This document shows, in pieces, positions 8,572 through 16,869 of a stretch of 63,151 nt of DNA. The position numbers and the translations under genes are program-made. The stretch is from Nocardioides speluncae (GTDB lineage Bacteria > Actinomycetota > Actinomycetes > Propionibacteriales > Nocardioidaceae). The stretch spans positions 1 through 63,151 of the forward strand of contig NZ_QEOO01000029.1 in the NCBI RefSeq assembly GCF_003121585.1, in the 5' to 3' direction. Under the pieces are notes generated by a model. The model did no database searches, was not told the origin of the DNA, and was given only the letters and a program-made list of their open reading frames with translations. Within the stretch, counting starts at the first letter, position 1; each line of letters starts with the position of its first letter.

Positions 8572-9222
8572 GTGACCGAGCTTGCTAGCCCTGACTCACT
8601 GCTGGGCCGCGCACTCCTGGGCGCCGTCGAAGGGGCGGGCGACGAGGCGAACGCCGACCTCCTCGACGCGGCGTACGAGCTGTTCTGTCGGTACGGCATC
8701 CAGCGCACGACCATGGACGACGTCGCCCGGCGGGCCGGCGTCTCCCGGATCACGGTGTACCGGCGGGTCAGCTCCAAGGAGGCCCTCGTCGAGCAGGTGA
8801 TGCTGCGCGAGTTCCGCGCCTACGTCGAGCGGTTCCTCGCCGACGTCGGCCGAGCTGAGACCCTGGAGGACCGGGTCGCGGTCGGGTTCGCGAGCGCGCT
8901 CCGCGCCGTCCGGAGCAACCCGCTGGTCGACGGGCTGCTGCGGGCCGAGCCGGACCTGGCGGCGCCCTCCGTCCTGGGCCCGGACGGCAGCACCCTGACC
9001 GTGATCGGCCGGTTCCTGGCCGGGCAGCTTCGGCGCGAGCAGGAGGCCGGCAACATTGCCGCGGCCGTCGACGTCGACCTGGTCGCGGAGCTGATGGTCC
9101 GAGTCTCCTCGTCGCTCCTGCTCACCCCGAGCGACCTGGTCGATCTCGAAGACGCCGAGCAGCTGGAGACCATCGCCCGCCGCTATCTCGCGCCGATGCT
9201 GCAGCCGGTCCGGCGTCGCTGA
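8572..9222 (+). CDS. TetR/AcrR-family regulator next to the Lcp-like oxygenase
   Basis: A 216-residue TetR protein. After a non-conserved leader of about 27 residues, the DNA-binding domain spans roughly residues 28-72 (LLDAAYELFCRYGIQRTTMD, then DVARRAGVSRITVYRRVSSK). The C-terminal domain is a ligand-binding helical bundle. The GTG start at 8572 is supported by an AGGA box 8-9 nt upstream; an earlier GTG runs straight into a stop. It probably represses the divergent oxygenase gene and itself through the palindrome at 8522-8556. The inducer is unknown. Confidence 0.85.
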   Translation: MTELASPDSLLGRALLGAVEGAGDEANADLLDAAYELFCRYGIQRTTMDDVARRAGVSRITVYRRVSSKEALVEQVMLREFRAYVERFLADVGRAETLEDRVAVGFASALRAVRSNPLVDGLLRAEPDLAAPSVLGPDGSTLTVIGRFLAGQLRREQEAGNIAAAVDVDLVAELMVRVSSSLLLTPSDLVDLEDAEQLETIARRYLAPMLQPVRRR

Positions 9223-9324
9223 CCTGACCTGACCTGGCCGGATGTCGCGGGGCGCCCGCGCCGCGGTGGCCACGCGTCGTACGATCAGGGCCCCGCCTGG
9301 TCGTCCGTCGGAAGGTCGCTTACG

Positions 9325-10128
9325 TTGCAGCGTTACGAACGCCTGAACGCCGTGCTCGAACTCTTGGCCGCACGCGGCAAGCTGTCGGTCGAGGAGCTCG
9401 CCGAGGAGTTCGCGGTGTCGCCGGCGACCGTCCGCCGCGACCTCGACGATCTCGCCGACCAGCGGCTGGTCACCAGGACCCGCGGTGGCGCGGTGATCCA
9501 GTCGGTCGCCTACGACCTGCCGCTGCGCTACAAGACGGTCCGGCACCGCGACCAGAAGCAGGAGATCGCCGAGTACGCCGCGTCGATGGTCGACCCGGGC
9601 GCGGTGGTCGGCCTCAACGGCGGGACCACGACCTCGGCGGTGGCCCGCGCGCTCGCCACCCGCGCCGACCTCGGCGCACCGCCCGCCACGGCTGCCGCGC
9701 CGCCGCCCGCGCTGACGATCGTGACCAACGCGCTGAACATCGCCAGCGAGATGGTGGTCCGCCCGCACATCAAGATCGTGATGGTCGGCGGCGTCGCGCT
9801 CCCGCAGTCCTACGAGCTGATCGGCCCGCTGGCCGGCAAGGTGCTGGAGGAGATCACGATCGGCACCCTGTTCCTCGGCGTCAACGCGATCTCCGCGGAG
9901 GCCGGCGCCACCGCGCACCACGAGGGCGAGGCCGAGATCAACCGCGGCATGGCCGAGCGTGCCGAGCGGGTCGTGGTCGTGGCCGACGGGTCGAAGGTGG
10001 GCGAGGTTGCCTTCGCCCGGATCTGCGACATCGACGCGGTCGACGTACTCATCACCGACGCCGGAGCGGACGCCGACGAGGTCGCCCGGATCAAGGATCT
10101 CGGCATCGAGGTAGTGCTGGTGCCATGA
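9325..10128 (+). CDS. DeoR/GlpR-family transcriptional regulator
   Basis: A 267-residue repressor. The N-terminal DeoR helix-turn-helix (LSVEELAEEFAVSPATVRRD) is followed by a sugar-phosphate-sensing DeoRC domain with NGGTTT and VVVADGSKVG motifs. An Ala/Pro-rich insert of about 18 residues near residue 115 is unusual. The start is TTG at 9325 with GAAGG 9 nt upstream. Family members respond to phosphorylated sugars, but no sugar transport or kinase gene is adjacent, so its target lies elsewhere or cannot be named. Confidence 0.85.
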   Translation: MQRYERLNAVLELLAARGKLSVEELAEEFAVSPATVRRDLDDLADQRLVTRTRGGAVIQSVAYDLPLRYKTVRHRDQKQEIAEYAASMVDPGAVVGLNGGTTTSAVARALATRADLGAPPATAAAPPPALTIVTNALNIASEMVVRPHIKIVMVGGVALPQSYELIGPLAGKVLEEITIGTLFLGVNAISAEAGATAHHEGEAEINRGMAERAERVVVVADGSKVGEVAFARICDIDAVDVLITDAGADADEVARIKDLGIEVVLVP

Positions 10129-10150
10129 CCGGTCTGACAGGCTCGTAGCC

Positions 10151-11563
10151 ATGGACCTGTCGGTGGATCTGGAGGCGCGGGGCGACCGCGCGTCGGCGAT
10201 CTACCGCGCGCTGCTCGACGCCGTACGCCGCGGGCGGCTGCACCCGGGCGACCGGCTGCCGCCCACCCGGCAGCTCGCGCTCGACCTCGGCGTGTCCCGC
10301 AACACCGTGGCCACGGCGTACGAGCGGATGACGGCCGAGGGCTGGTTCGAGGCCAGGGTCGGCGCCGGCACCTATGTCACCGACGCCGCGATCCCGACCT
10401 CGCCTCGGCGCAAGCCGTCCGCGCTCGTGCCTCGGTCGGGCTGGAGCTTCGTGCCGCAGCCGGTCAGCGGCGGCGCGGTCGTGCCGCCGTACGACTTCAG
10501 GGTGGGCATCCCGGACGCCGGCCTGTTCCCGTTCGACACCTGGCGCCGGCTGCTGACCGCGGAGGTGCGCCTGCGCGCCAACAGTCCGGGCACCTACGCC
10601 GACCCGGCCGGGCTGCCGCAGCTGCGGGAGGCGATCGTGCGCAACCTCGCGCTGTCGCGCGGGGTCGATGCGGACGTCGAGGACGTGCTGGTCACCAACG
10701 GCACCCAGCAGGCGCTCGACATCGTCGCGCGGGTGCTGGTCGGGCCGGGCGACGTGGTCGCGGTCGAGGACCCCGGCTACCCGTCCGCCGTCGAGCTCTT
10801 CGAGGCCGCCGGCGCCAAGGTGGTGCCCGTGCCGATCGACGAGGAGGGGATCCGGGTCGACCTGATCCCGGGCAGCGCGGTGCTGGTCTTCACAACGCCG
10901 TCGCACCAGTTCCCGCTCGGCGTACCCATGTCGCTGGCGCGGCGCCGCGAGCTGCTCGACTTCGCCGAGCGGCACCGGATGGCGATCGTCGAGGACGACT
11001 ACGACAGCGAGTTCCGCTTCACCGAGCGGCCCCTTGAGCCGCTGCACTGCCTCGACCGGGCCGGCCGGGTGATCTACGTCGGCACCTTCTCGAAGTCGCT
11101 GCTGCCGTCGCTGCGCGCCGGCTACCTGGTCGCACCCGAGTCGCTGCGCGACGCGCTGCGCGCGGCCCGGCAGATGACCGACGGCTACGGCCTGCTCCCG
11201 ATCCAGGCCGCGCTCGCGAGGTTCATGGCCGAGGGCATGTTCGCCCGACACGTGCGCCGCGCCGCCAAGGTGTACGGCGAGCGTCGGGAGCTGGTGCTGG
11301 CCGAGCTGAACCGGGTCCCCGGCTGGGAGCCGGTGCCCTCCGCTGCCGGCCTCCACGTCACCGCCCTCGGCCCCGCCGGCGCCGACACCGCCCGGATCCG
11401 GCAGGCCGCCGCCGAGCACGGCATCGCGATGGAGTCGCTCGACAGCTTCAGCCGCCTCCCCACCCGCCCCGGGCTGGTCATCGGCTACGGCGCCGCCCGC
11501 ACCGACTCCATCCGCCCCGGCCTCCTCGCCCTCCGCCGGATCCTGCTCACCACCAACGGATAG
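10151..11563 (+). CDS. MocR-type (PdxR-like) GntR/aminotransferase regulator
   Basis: A 470-residue fusion of an N-terminal GntR winged helix (residues about 10-75, SRNTVATAYERMTAEGW) to a fold-type I aminotransferase domain. The PLP lysine is in GTFSKSLLPSLRAGY. MocR proteins use PLP as effector and control vitamin B6 synthesis, GABA use or amino-compound transport. It converges on an APC permease, with which it shares a 63-bp hairpin containing both stop codons. A functional link to that transporter is plausible but only inferred from position. Confidence 0.85.
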   Translation: MDLSVDLEARGDRASAIYRALLDAVRRGRLHPGDRLPPTRQLALDLGVSRNTVATAYERMTAEGWFEARVGAGTYVTDAAIPTSPRRKPSALVPRSGWSFVPQPVSGGAVVPPYDFRVGIPDAGLFPFDTWRRLLTAEVRLRANSPGTYADPAGLPQLREAIVRNLALSRGVDADVEDVLVTNGTQQALDIVARVLVGPGDVVAVEDPGYPSAVELFEAAGAKVVPVPIDEEGIRVDLIPGSAVLVFTTPSHQFPLGVPMSLARRRELLDFAERHRMAIVEDDYDSEFRFTERPLEPLHCLDRAGRVIYVGTFSKSLLPSLRAGYLVAPESLRDALRAARQMTDGYGLLPIQAALARFMAEGMFARHVRRAAKVYGERRELVLAELNRVPGWEPVPSAAGLHVTALGPAGADTARIRQAAAEHGIAMESLDSFSRLPTRPGLVIGYGAARTDSIRPGLLALRRILLTTNG

Positions 11564-11621
11564 TCCAGTACGTTCGGCATCACCTTTCGCCGTCAACTGA
11601 TGCGAAACGTTCTGGACTATC
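11559..11621. terminator. Bidirectional hairpin holding both convergent stop codons
   Basis: The arms are GATAGTCCAG/CTGGACTATC (10 bp), then ACGTT/AACGT, then GCATCA/TGATGC, separated by small mismatches, with a 15-nt loop at 11583-11597. The TAG of the MocR gene (11561-11563) and the TAG of the permease gene (11617-11619) lie in opposite arms. There is no T tract, so termination would be of the U-less type. Confidence 0.6.
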
Positions 11622-12906
11622 GACCCTTCCGGCTGCTCCACAGGACTGCGAGGGCGGCGACGACGACGGCGCTGACCACCTGGAGGCCGGTCATCCAGAG
11701 CAGCGCGAGGGTGGCGATGAAGGAGACGACGGCGCCGCGGTGGACCCAGGTGCCGCGGGGGAGGACCTTGACGGCGGCGGCGGTGCCGACGACGTACACG
11801 AGGGTGAAGGCGCCGGTGACGACCAGGATCGTGGCGGCCAGCGGGGCGCCGCTCACGCCGACGACGGCGAGCGTGGTCAGCGACATCCCCGCGACCACGA
11901 GCAGCGACCGGCGCGGTACCTGACCGGCGGCCGAGCCGTGCGCCAGCCACTCCGGCAGCGCGCCGTCCCGGCCGAGCGCGGCACCCAGCCGGGCGCCGCC
12001 GGCGAAGTAGGCGTTGATCGCGCCGAGCGAGAGCATCACCGCGGCGAGCGTGGTCACCGGGCGGGCGACCTCACCGAAGCCGAGAACCAGCAGGTCCGAC
12101 AGTGGCGCCGAGCCGGGGTTCGGGCCGAGCACGGTCACCGTCGCGAAGGCGATGCCGAGGTAGAGGGTGGCGACCACGACCAGCGCGACCATCGTCGCGC
12201 GGGGTACGTCGCGGCCCGGGTTGCGGTAGTCACCGGACAGCGAGCTGACCGCCTCCCAGCCGGCGAATGCCCAGACCAGCAGCGCGGCGGCAGCGCCGAC
12301 CGAGCCCCAGCCGTGTGGCGCGAACGGCGTCAGGTTGCCGAGGTCGGCGTGCGGCAGTGAGACCAGGGTGGCCACGGCCAGCATGGTCGCGAGTACGCCG
12401 GCGATCAGCAGCTGGACCCCGCCGGAGATCCGGATCCCGAACCAGTTCATCGCGGTCACCACGACGATCAGCCCGGCCGCGGTGAGCAGCTCGGAGGTGC
12501 GGCCGCCACCGAGCGAGTCCGCGACGTAGAAGCCGGCGAAGCTGGCCGCCGGGGGAGCGCCGACGGGGATCGCGAAGTAGAAGCACCAGCCGACCGCGGC
12601 CGACGCCTTGGCGCCGAACGCCTGCCGGGCGAACGTCGAGACACCGCCGCCGTCCGGGAACCGGGCGCCCAGTGCGGCGAAGGTGGCCGACAGCGGGATC
12701 GACAGCAGCACCAGCCCCAGCCAGGCCACCAGCGAGGCGGGACCGGCGACGGTGGCGGCAACCGCCGGGAGAGCGAGTACGCCGGTCCCGAGGACCGCGC
12801 CGATGGTGAGTGCCGAGCCCTGGGCGACGGAGAGCCCGGTGCTGGCTGTGGCAGGGGCGCCGGTGCCTGTGGGGGCCGCGGAGACGGGGGAGACGGTGCT
12901 GGTCAT
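11617..12906 (-). CDS. APC-superfamily amino-acid permease/exporter
   Basis: A 429-residue integral membrane protein with about 12 hydrophobic segments. The first contains the APC signature GAVLGTGVLALP, and FAGWEAVSSLSGDYRNPGRD is typical of the YjeH-type amino-acid exporter branch. The substrate is probably a hydrophobic amino acid, but it cannot be fixed. The first 24 residues are Ser/Thr/Ala/Pro-rich and look non-conserved. The ATG at 12906 lies only 12 nt beyond a strong terminator hairpin and lacks a ribosome-binding site, so expression may be leaderless or begin at an internal codon. Confidence 0.85.
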   Translation of the reverse strand: MTSTVSPVSAAPTGTGAPATASTGLSVAQGSALTIGAVLGTGVLALPAVAATVAGPASLVAWLGLVLLSIPLSATFAALGARFPDGGGVSTFARQAFGAKASAAVGWCFYFAIPVGAPPAASFAGFYVADSLGGGRTSELLTAAGLIVVVTAMNWFGIRISGGVQLLIAGVLATMLAVATLVSLPHADLGNLTPFAPHGWGSVGAAAALLVWAFAGWEAVSSLSGDYRNPGRDVPRATMVALVVVATLYLGIAFATVTVLGPNPGSAPLSDLLVLGFGEVARPVTTLAAVMLSLGAINAYFAGGARLGAALGRDGALPEWLAHGSAAGQVPRRSLLVVAGMSLTTLAVVGVSGAPLAATILVVTGAFTLVYVVGTAAAVKVLPRGTWVHRGAVVSFIATLALLWMTGLQVVSAVVVAALAVLWSSRKGR

Positions 12907-12910
12907 GCCA

Positions 12911-12957
12911 TAAAACTAGGGCCCGGATTGGCGCAAGTGCAGCGCCAATCCGGGCCC
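12911..12957 (-). terminator. Rho-independent terminator of the metalloprotease gene
   Basis: The stem has perfect 16-bp arms (GGGCCCGGATTGGCGC at 12919-12934 and its complement at 12942-12957) and a 7-nt loop. On the minus strand it is followed by TAGTTTTA. It lies 21 bp past the stop of the metalloprotease gene and just before the permease start. Confidence 0.8.
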
Positions 12958-12977
12958 AAGTCAGCTGGGCCAATATG

Positions 12978-14516
12978 TCAGCCCTGGACGTTCCTCACGT
13001 TGAACTTGAACACCTTGCCGTTGCCGAGCGGAGTGCCCTGGCAGGCGTAGCCGGTGTTCTTCCAGCACCGGTACGAGGTGCTGGCATTGGCCAGGGTGAG
13101 CGTCACCCGAGCCACGTTGCTGTTGGTGTAGGACGCCAGCACCTTGCCCCAGCCCCTGTTGTTGAGCCTGACCTCCTTGGAGATCACCTTGCCGTTGCGC
13201 AGGTGAACCAGCACCCAGGCGGCCGAGCCGGTGTTCTTGTTCGGCGCGTTCACGATGATCCGGAGCTTGCGCTTGCCGGAGAAGCCCGTGGTCGGGACGA
13301 ACGAGTAGTTGCGGTTCGTCAGGTGGTTCAGCGTGAGTCGCCCACTGGCGCCCGGCTTGCTCCGGGTCAGCGTGTAGGTCTTGGCGATCTTCGCCGCCGG
13401 ATAGGCCGAGCCCTCCGAGTACACCTTCTCCGGGACGATGTTGGCCGCACCGAACGCCGCGTAGAAGCGGGGAAGCTTCATCTTCTTGGTGGCCAGGAAC
13501 GCCTTCACACCCTGGATCGAGTAGCGGTCCTGGCTGGGCCTGGTCGAGTCCAGCTTGTTCCAGATCTGCCGGACCGCGCCGGTGCCGTACTTGGCCGAGA
13601 TCGCCTCGAAGAAGATCCAGTTGCCGTACGGCGTCAGCGACTGCCGCGCGAACTTGTCCAGCGGGATGTCGTTGCGGCGCATGTGGCCGTAGCCGAGGTA
13701 CTGACGGTTGTCGTTGACCGAGTCGGCGTACCGCTCCTCCATCCAGGTCGCGGTCGCCTCCATCGCCCAGCGGTCCTCGGCGGCGTCGTAGTTGTACTGC
13801 ACCGCGTGGAAGAACTCGTGCGCGGCGGTGACCTTCAGGCTGGCGGCGCGGGGCTGCGGCTCGAACTCGACGAAGTCCTCGTCGAGCACGCAGTAGCCGG
13901 ACGCGCGGAACCGGTGACCGGGCACCGCCTTCTCGGTGGTGCAGTAGCCGTAGAGCCCGTCGTTGCCGACGTCGGAGAGGTAGACGTCGAACTTGTTGTT
14001 GCCGCCCTTGCCGCGGTCGGACGCCGGCGCCCGGTACTTGAGCTGGCCGACCTCCTTGCGCCAGACCGACTCCATCACCTTGAGCGAGTACTCCGCCCAG
14101 TCGAAGTGGCCGTTGCCGTCGTTGTCGGTGGACGACGGCGCGTCGTTGGTGGACTTGACATAGTGCACACAGACATGGGGGCCGCAGACCTTGGTCGCAC
14201 GGACGGTGTAGCCGTCGCCGAGCGGGTCCCGTACGCCGTCGGTCGGCCGGGCGAGCAGGGCGTCGGCCTGCTTCTTCTCCGAGGCCGAGAGGCTGTCGTA
14301 GCGGAGGAAGAGGTCGGCCATCGCGAGGCTCGTGTCGCGGCCGGTCTCCTTGCCGGAGCGTGCGGCGATCGCGGTGTTGAGAGCAGCCGTCGCCTGGCGG
14401 GCGTCTTTCGACTGCAGCGTGAGCTCTTTCTCCGGGTCGGACGCCGCGTTGGCCCCGAGGGGCGCGACGAAGCCGATGGCGAGCACCAGCAGTCCTGCCG
14501 AGATTTTGCGAAGCAT
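12978..14516 (-). CDS. Secreted MXAN_6640-type putative zinc metalloprotease
   Basis: A 512-residue secreted protein. From ATG 14516 the N-terminus MLRKISAGLLVLAIGFVAPL is a Sec signal peptide ending near GANAA; a GGGAG box precedes this start, so the 17 extra codons of the longer frame are probably untranslated. The catalytic HEFFH motif (HExxH) lies in TAAHEFFHAVQYNYD, followed by EATATWMEERY, which offers the third zinc ligand. Paired cysteines (CGPHVC and others) fit an extracellular protein. The C-terminal 150 residues look like a beta-rich domain. The substrate is unknown. Confidence 0.75.
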   Translation of the reverse strand: MLRKISAGLLVLAIGFVAPLGANAASDPEKELTLQSKDARQATAALNTAIAARSGKETGRDTSLAMADLFLRYDSLSASEKKQADALLARPTDGVRDPLGDGYTVRATKVCGPHVCVHYVKSTNDAPSSTDNDGNGHFDWAEYSLKVMESVWRKEVGQLKYRAPASDRGKGGNNKFDVYLSDVGNDGLYGYCTTEKAVPGHRFRASGYCVLDEDFVEFEPQPRAASLKVTAAHEFFHAVQYNYDAAEDRWAMEATATWMEERYADSVNDNRQYLGYGHMRRNDIPLDKFARQSLTPYGNWIFFEAISAKYGTGAVRQIWNKLDSTRPSQDRYSIQGVKAFLATKKMKLPRFYAAFGAANIVPEKVYSEGSAYPAAKIAKTYTLTRSKPGASGRLTLNHLTNRNYSFVPTTGFSGKRKLRIIVNAPNKNTGSAAWVLVHLRNGKVISKEVRLNNRGWGKVLASYTNSNVARVTLTLANASTSYRCWKNTGYACQGTPLGNGKVFKFNVRNVQG

Positions 14517-14690
14517 CGTTTGTTTGACTCCCAGTCGGGATGTGGATGAGGACGCGGGCACCTGCATAAGGCTCTAGCACCCGGAGACCGATTATGGAGA
14601 TACAGGGGGTGGCCTCCGTTTGCTAGGGCACCCCAGCCGCCCGGCGGGCAACGCCGGGCACTCTACCGAACTACCCCCACGCGGCCGTTT

Positions 14691-15095
14691 CTAACCGTTT
14701 CCGGAGATCTTCTCGATGAGTGCGGTCGTCGAGATCGCTGGCGTCCGGGACAGATAGACGACCTCGCAGACGTCCTTCAGCTCGTCGAACCGGCCGGCCC
14801 AGTCGTCGCCCATCACGAGTACGTCGGCGCCGTACTCGACGATGTAGTCGCGCTTCAGTTCCAGGCTCTCCTCGAGGAAGACCCCGTCGACTGGCCGCAG
14901 GGCCGCGATGATCGCGAGCCGTTCCTGCTCGCTGAAGACCGGCTCCCGCCCCTTCTTCCGCACGTTCAGCGCATCCGCCGAGACGCCGACGACGAGCCGC
15001 TCGCCCAGCCCTGCCGCCCGCTCGATCATCCGCAGGTGGCCGACATGAAAGACGTCGAAGGTGCCAAACGTGATGACGGTGCGCGGCTCAGACAT
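14691..15095 (-). CDS. Adenylyl/cytidylyltransferase family protein (TagD-like)
   Basis: A 134-residue nucleotidyltransferase. Nucleotide-binding motifs are TFGTFDVFHVGHLRMI (HxGH) near the start and RTPAISTTALIEKI at the end, close to the RTxGISTT motif of glycerol-3-phosphate cytidylyltransferase. It would activate a phosphorylated polyol for cell-envelope polymers. The start at 15095 is preferred over 15104 because the only GAGG box directly abuts the latter. No teichoic-acid genes are adjacent, so the substrate is open. It is divergent from the DUF445 gene across a large palindrome. Confidence 0.8.
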   Translation of the reverse strand: MSEPRTVITFGTFDVFHVGHLRMIERAAGLGERLVVGVSADALNVRKKGREPVFSEQERLAIIAALRPVDGVFLEESLELKRDYIVEYGADVLVMGDDWAGRFDELKDVCEVVYLSRTPAISTTALIEKISGNG

Positions 15096-15124
15096 GCGAG
15101 GCATCCTCGCACGAGGGGGTAGAA

Positions 15125-15185
15125 GCCTTGAGCCCTGATCCACGGATGGCCGCGTGCTGCGCGGCGCCCATCGGTGGATCAAGGC
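15125..15185. repeat. Imperfect palindrome in a divergent promoter region
   Basis: The left arm GCCTTG...TGATCCACGGATGGCCGCG (15125-15154) is matched by a right arm ending GTGGATCAAGGC (15185), with a few unpaired bases. It fills the space between the divergent cytidylyltransferase and DUF445 genes. It could be an operator or an inserted repeat. Confidence 0.5.
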
Positions 15186-15201
15186 TGAGAGGATGGCCAG
15201 C

Positions 15202-16488
15202 GTGACGGATCAGCTGACGCCGAGCATGGGGGCCATCGACATGGTCACGCCCGACCCCGAGGCCGACGAGCAGCGGCGGCGGGGCTTGCGCCGGATGCGG
15301 ACGCTAGCGGTCTCACTGCTGGTCTTCGCGGCCATCGTCTACCTGGCCACGCTCGGCCAGGACGGCTTCTGGGGGTTCGTGAACGCCGGCGCGGAGGCGT
15401 CGATGGTGGGCGCGATCGCGGACTGGTTCGCGGTGACCGCGCTGTTCAAGCACCCGCTCGGGCTGCCGATCCCGCACACCGCGCTGGTACCCAAGCGCAA
15501 GGACGACCTCGGCCGCGGGCTCGAGGAGTTCGTCGGCGAGAACTTCCTGCAGGAAGGCATCATCCGCGACCGGGTGGTCGCCGCGACCATCTCCCAGCGC
15601 ATCGGCGACTGGCTCGTCGTACCCGACAACGCACGGCGAGTGGTCGACGAGGTCGCCGAGATAGCCGGCATCGCGCTCGGCAAGGTCCGCGACGAGCACA
15701 TCTCCGACCTGGTCGAGATGGCGCTGGTGCCGCGGTTCCGGGAGGAGCCGATCTCGCCGATCCTCGGCAGCCTGCTGACCGAGGCGCTCCGCGACGACCT
15801 GCACCGCGGCGTTGTCGATCTGGCCCTGGAGGAGCTGCACCGCTGGCTCGTGCACAACCCGGAGACGTTCACCGAGGTGCTGAGCGAGCGGGCGCCGTGG
15901 TGGGCGCCGCCGCGGCTCAACGAGGCGGTCACCAGCCGGATCCACGTGGAGGCGGTCCGCTGGCTGGCCGACATCCGGGAGGACCCGAACCACCACGCCC
16001 GGGCCGCGCTCGACTCCATGCTGAGCCAGCTCGCCCACGACCTGCTGTTCGACGAGGCCACCCAGGCCCGCGCCGAGAAGTTCAAGCTGCGGGTGCTCGA
16101 GCACCCGCAGGTGGTCGCCACCAGCATCTCGCTGTGGCAGGCGCTGCGGAACGCGCTGGTCAGCTCGCTGAACGACCCGACGGGCCCGGTCCGCCAACGG
16201 CTGGTCACCGAGACGACGGCGTTCGCCGAACGGCTCACCGCCGACGCCGACCTGCGCCGCCGGCTGGACGGCCTGGCCGCCGACGCCGCTGTCTTCATCG
16301 TGCAGCGGTACGGCGCGGAGCTGACCACCGTGATCACGCACACCATCGAGCGCTGGGACGGCAAGGAAGCCGCCCGCCGGATCGAGCTGCACGTCGGCCG
16401 CGACCTCCAGTTCATCCGCATCAACGGCACCATCGTCGGCGGCCTGGTAGGCCTGCTGATCCACACCGTCAGCGTTTTGGTGCACTGA
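15202..16488 (+). CDS. DUF445 family membrane protein
   Basis: A 428-residue protein with a hydrophobic helix near residues 35-55 (TLAVSLLVFAAIVYLATL) and a second at the C-terminus (GGLVGLLIHTVSVLVH). Between them are about 350 mostly helical residues, and the WFAVTALFKHPLGLPIPHTA block is characteristic of DUF445. The function of the family is unknown; an envelope-associated role is likely. GTG 15202 has GAGAGG 9 nt upstream, whereas ATG 15193 directly abuts that box, so the GTG is chosen. Confidence 0.8.
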   Translation: MTDQLTPSMGAIDMVTPDPEADEQRRRGLRRMRTLAVSLLVFAAIVYLATLGQDGFWGFVNAGAEASMVGAIADWFAVTALFKHPLGLPIPHTALVPKRKDDLGRGLEEFVGENFLQEGIIRDRVVAATISQRIGDWLVVPDNARRVVDEVAEIAGIALGKVRDEHISDLVEMALVPRFREEPISPILGSLLTEALRDDLHRGVVDLALEELHRWLVHNPETFTEVLSERAPWWAPPRLNEAVTSRIHVEAVRWLADIREDPNHHARAALDSMLSQLAHDLLFDEATQARAEKFKLRVLEHPQVVATSISLWQALRNALVSSLNDPTGPVRQRLVTETTAFAERLTADADLRRRLDGLAADAAVFIVQRYGAELTTVITHTIERWDGKEAARRIELHVGRDLQFIRINGTIVGGLVGLLIHTVSVLVH

Positions 16489-16498
16489 CTGGCGCCGG

Positions 16499-16571
16499 TT
16501 GTAACGCGGAGTTATGAGCACTGCCGGGCGGTAATTACTCCCCAACCAGTGCGCGTAACTGCGCGTTACAA
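16499..16571 (+). promoter_or_regulatory. Inverted repeat overlapping the S4-gene ribosome-binding site
   Basis: A 16-nt left arm (16499-16514, TTGTAACGCGGAGTTA) pairs at 15 of 16 positions with 16556-16571, across a 41-nt spacer. The right arm runs into the AAGGAGG ribosome-binding site of the S4 gene. As RNA it could mask that site; as DNA it could be an operator. Confidence 0.5.
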
Positions 16572-16576
16572 GGAGG
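16571..16576 (+). promoter_or_regulatory. Ribosome-binding site fixing a TTG start
   Basis: AGGAGG lies 7 nt before TTG 16584. The in-frame ATG at 16596 would be 19 nt away, too far for this site, so TTG is the likely start of the S4 protein. Confidence 0.75.
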
Positions 16577-16583
16577 CGGGCGG

Positions 16584-16811
16584 TTGAATAGAGCCATGAG
16601 CCAGGCAGTGGATGTGTCGATCAGCGACGAGTCGATCAAGCTGGGGCAGTTCCTCAAGCTCGCGAACCTCATCGACAGCGGGTCCGACGCGAAGGGCGTA
16701 ACGGCGCAGGGGTTGGTGCGGGTCAACGGCGACGTCGAGACCCGGCGAGGGCGGCAGCTGGTGAAGGGTGACGTGGTGACGCTGGCGGGCCGGTCGGCCA
16801 AGGTCAGTTAG
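16584..16811 (+). CDS. S4-domain RNA-binding protein (YbcJ/YaaA-like)
   Basis: A 75-residue protein consisting almost wholly of one S4 RNA-binding fold: IKLGQFLKLANLIDSGSDAK, then LVRVNGDVETRRGRQLVKGD, the typical alpha-L motif for structured RNA. Family members bind rRNA or tRNA-like structures; no catalytic domain is attached. The long inverted repeat overlapping its ribosome-binding site invites the idea of autogenous control, but this is untested. The gene ends just before a hairpin shared with the convergent MerR locus. Confidence 0.85.
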   Translation: MNRAMSQAVDVSISDESIKLGQFLKLANLIDSGSDAKGVTAQGLVRVNGDVETRRGRQLVKGDVVTLAGRSAKVS

Positions 16812-16823
16812 GCCAAGCGCGGG

Positions 16824-16850
16824 CCAGTTCCCGGGGCCCTCGGGAACTGG
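16824..16850. terminator. Bidirectional terminator hairpin
   Basis: CCAGTTCCCG/CGGGAACTGG forms a perfect 10-bp stem with a 7-nt loop. It sits between the convergent S4 gene and the MerR/micro-ORF unit. Confidence 0.7.
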
Positions 16851-16869
16851 ACGGTCTAGTTCGACAGTG

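Noticed and set aside
9223..9240. TGACC tandem repeat after the TetR gene
   Set aside because: Three short units in a GC-rich intergenic stretch; no structural or regulatory support.
14640..14658. Hairpin CCCGGCG/CGCCGGG before the metalloprotease gene
   Set aside because: Only 7 bp with no T tract; too common in DNA of this GC content to call.
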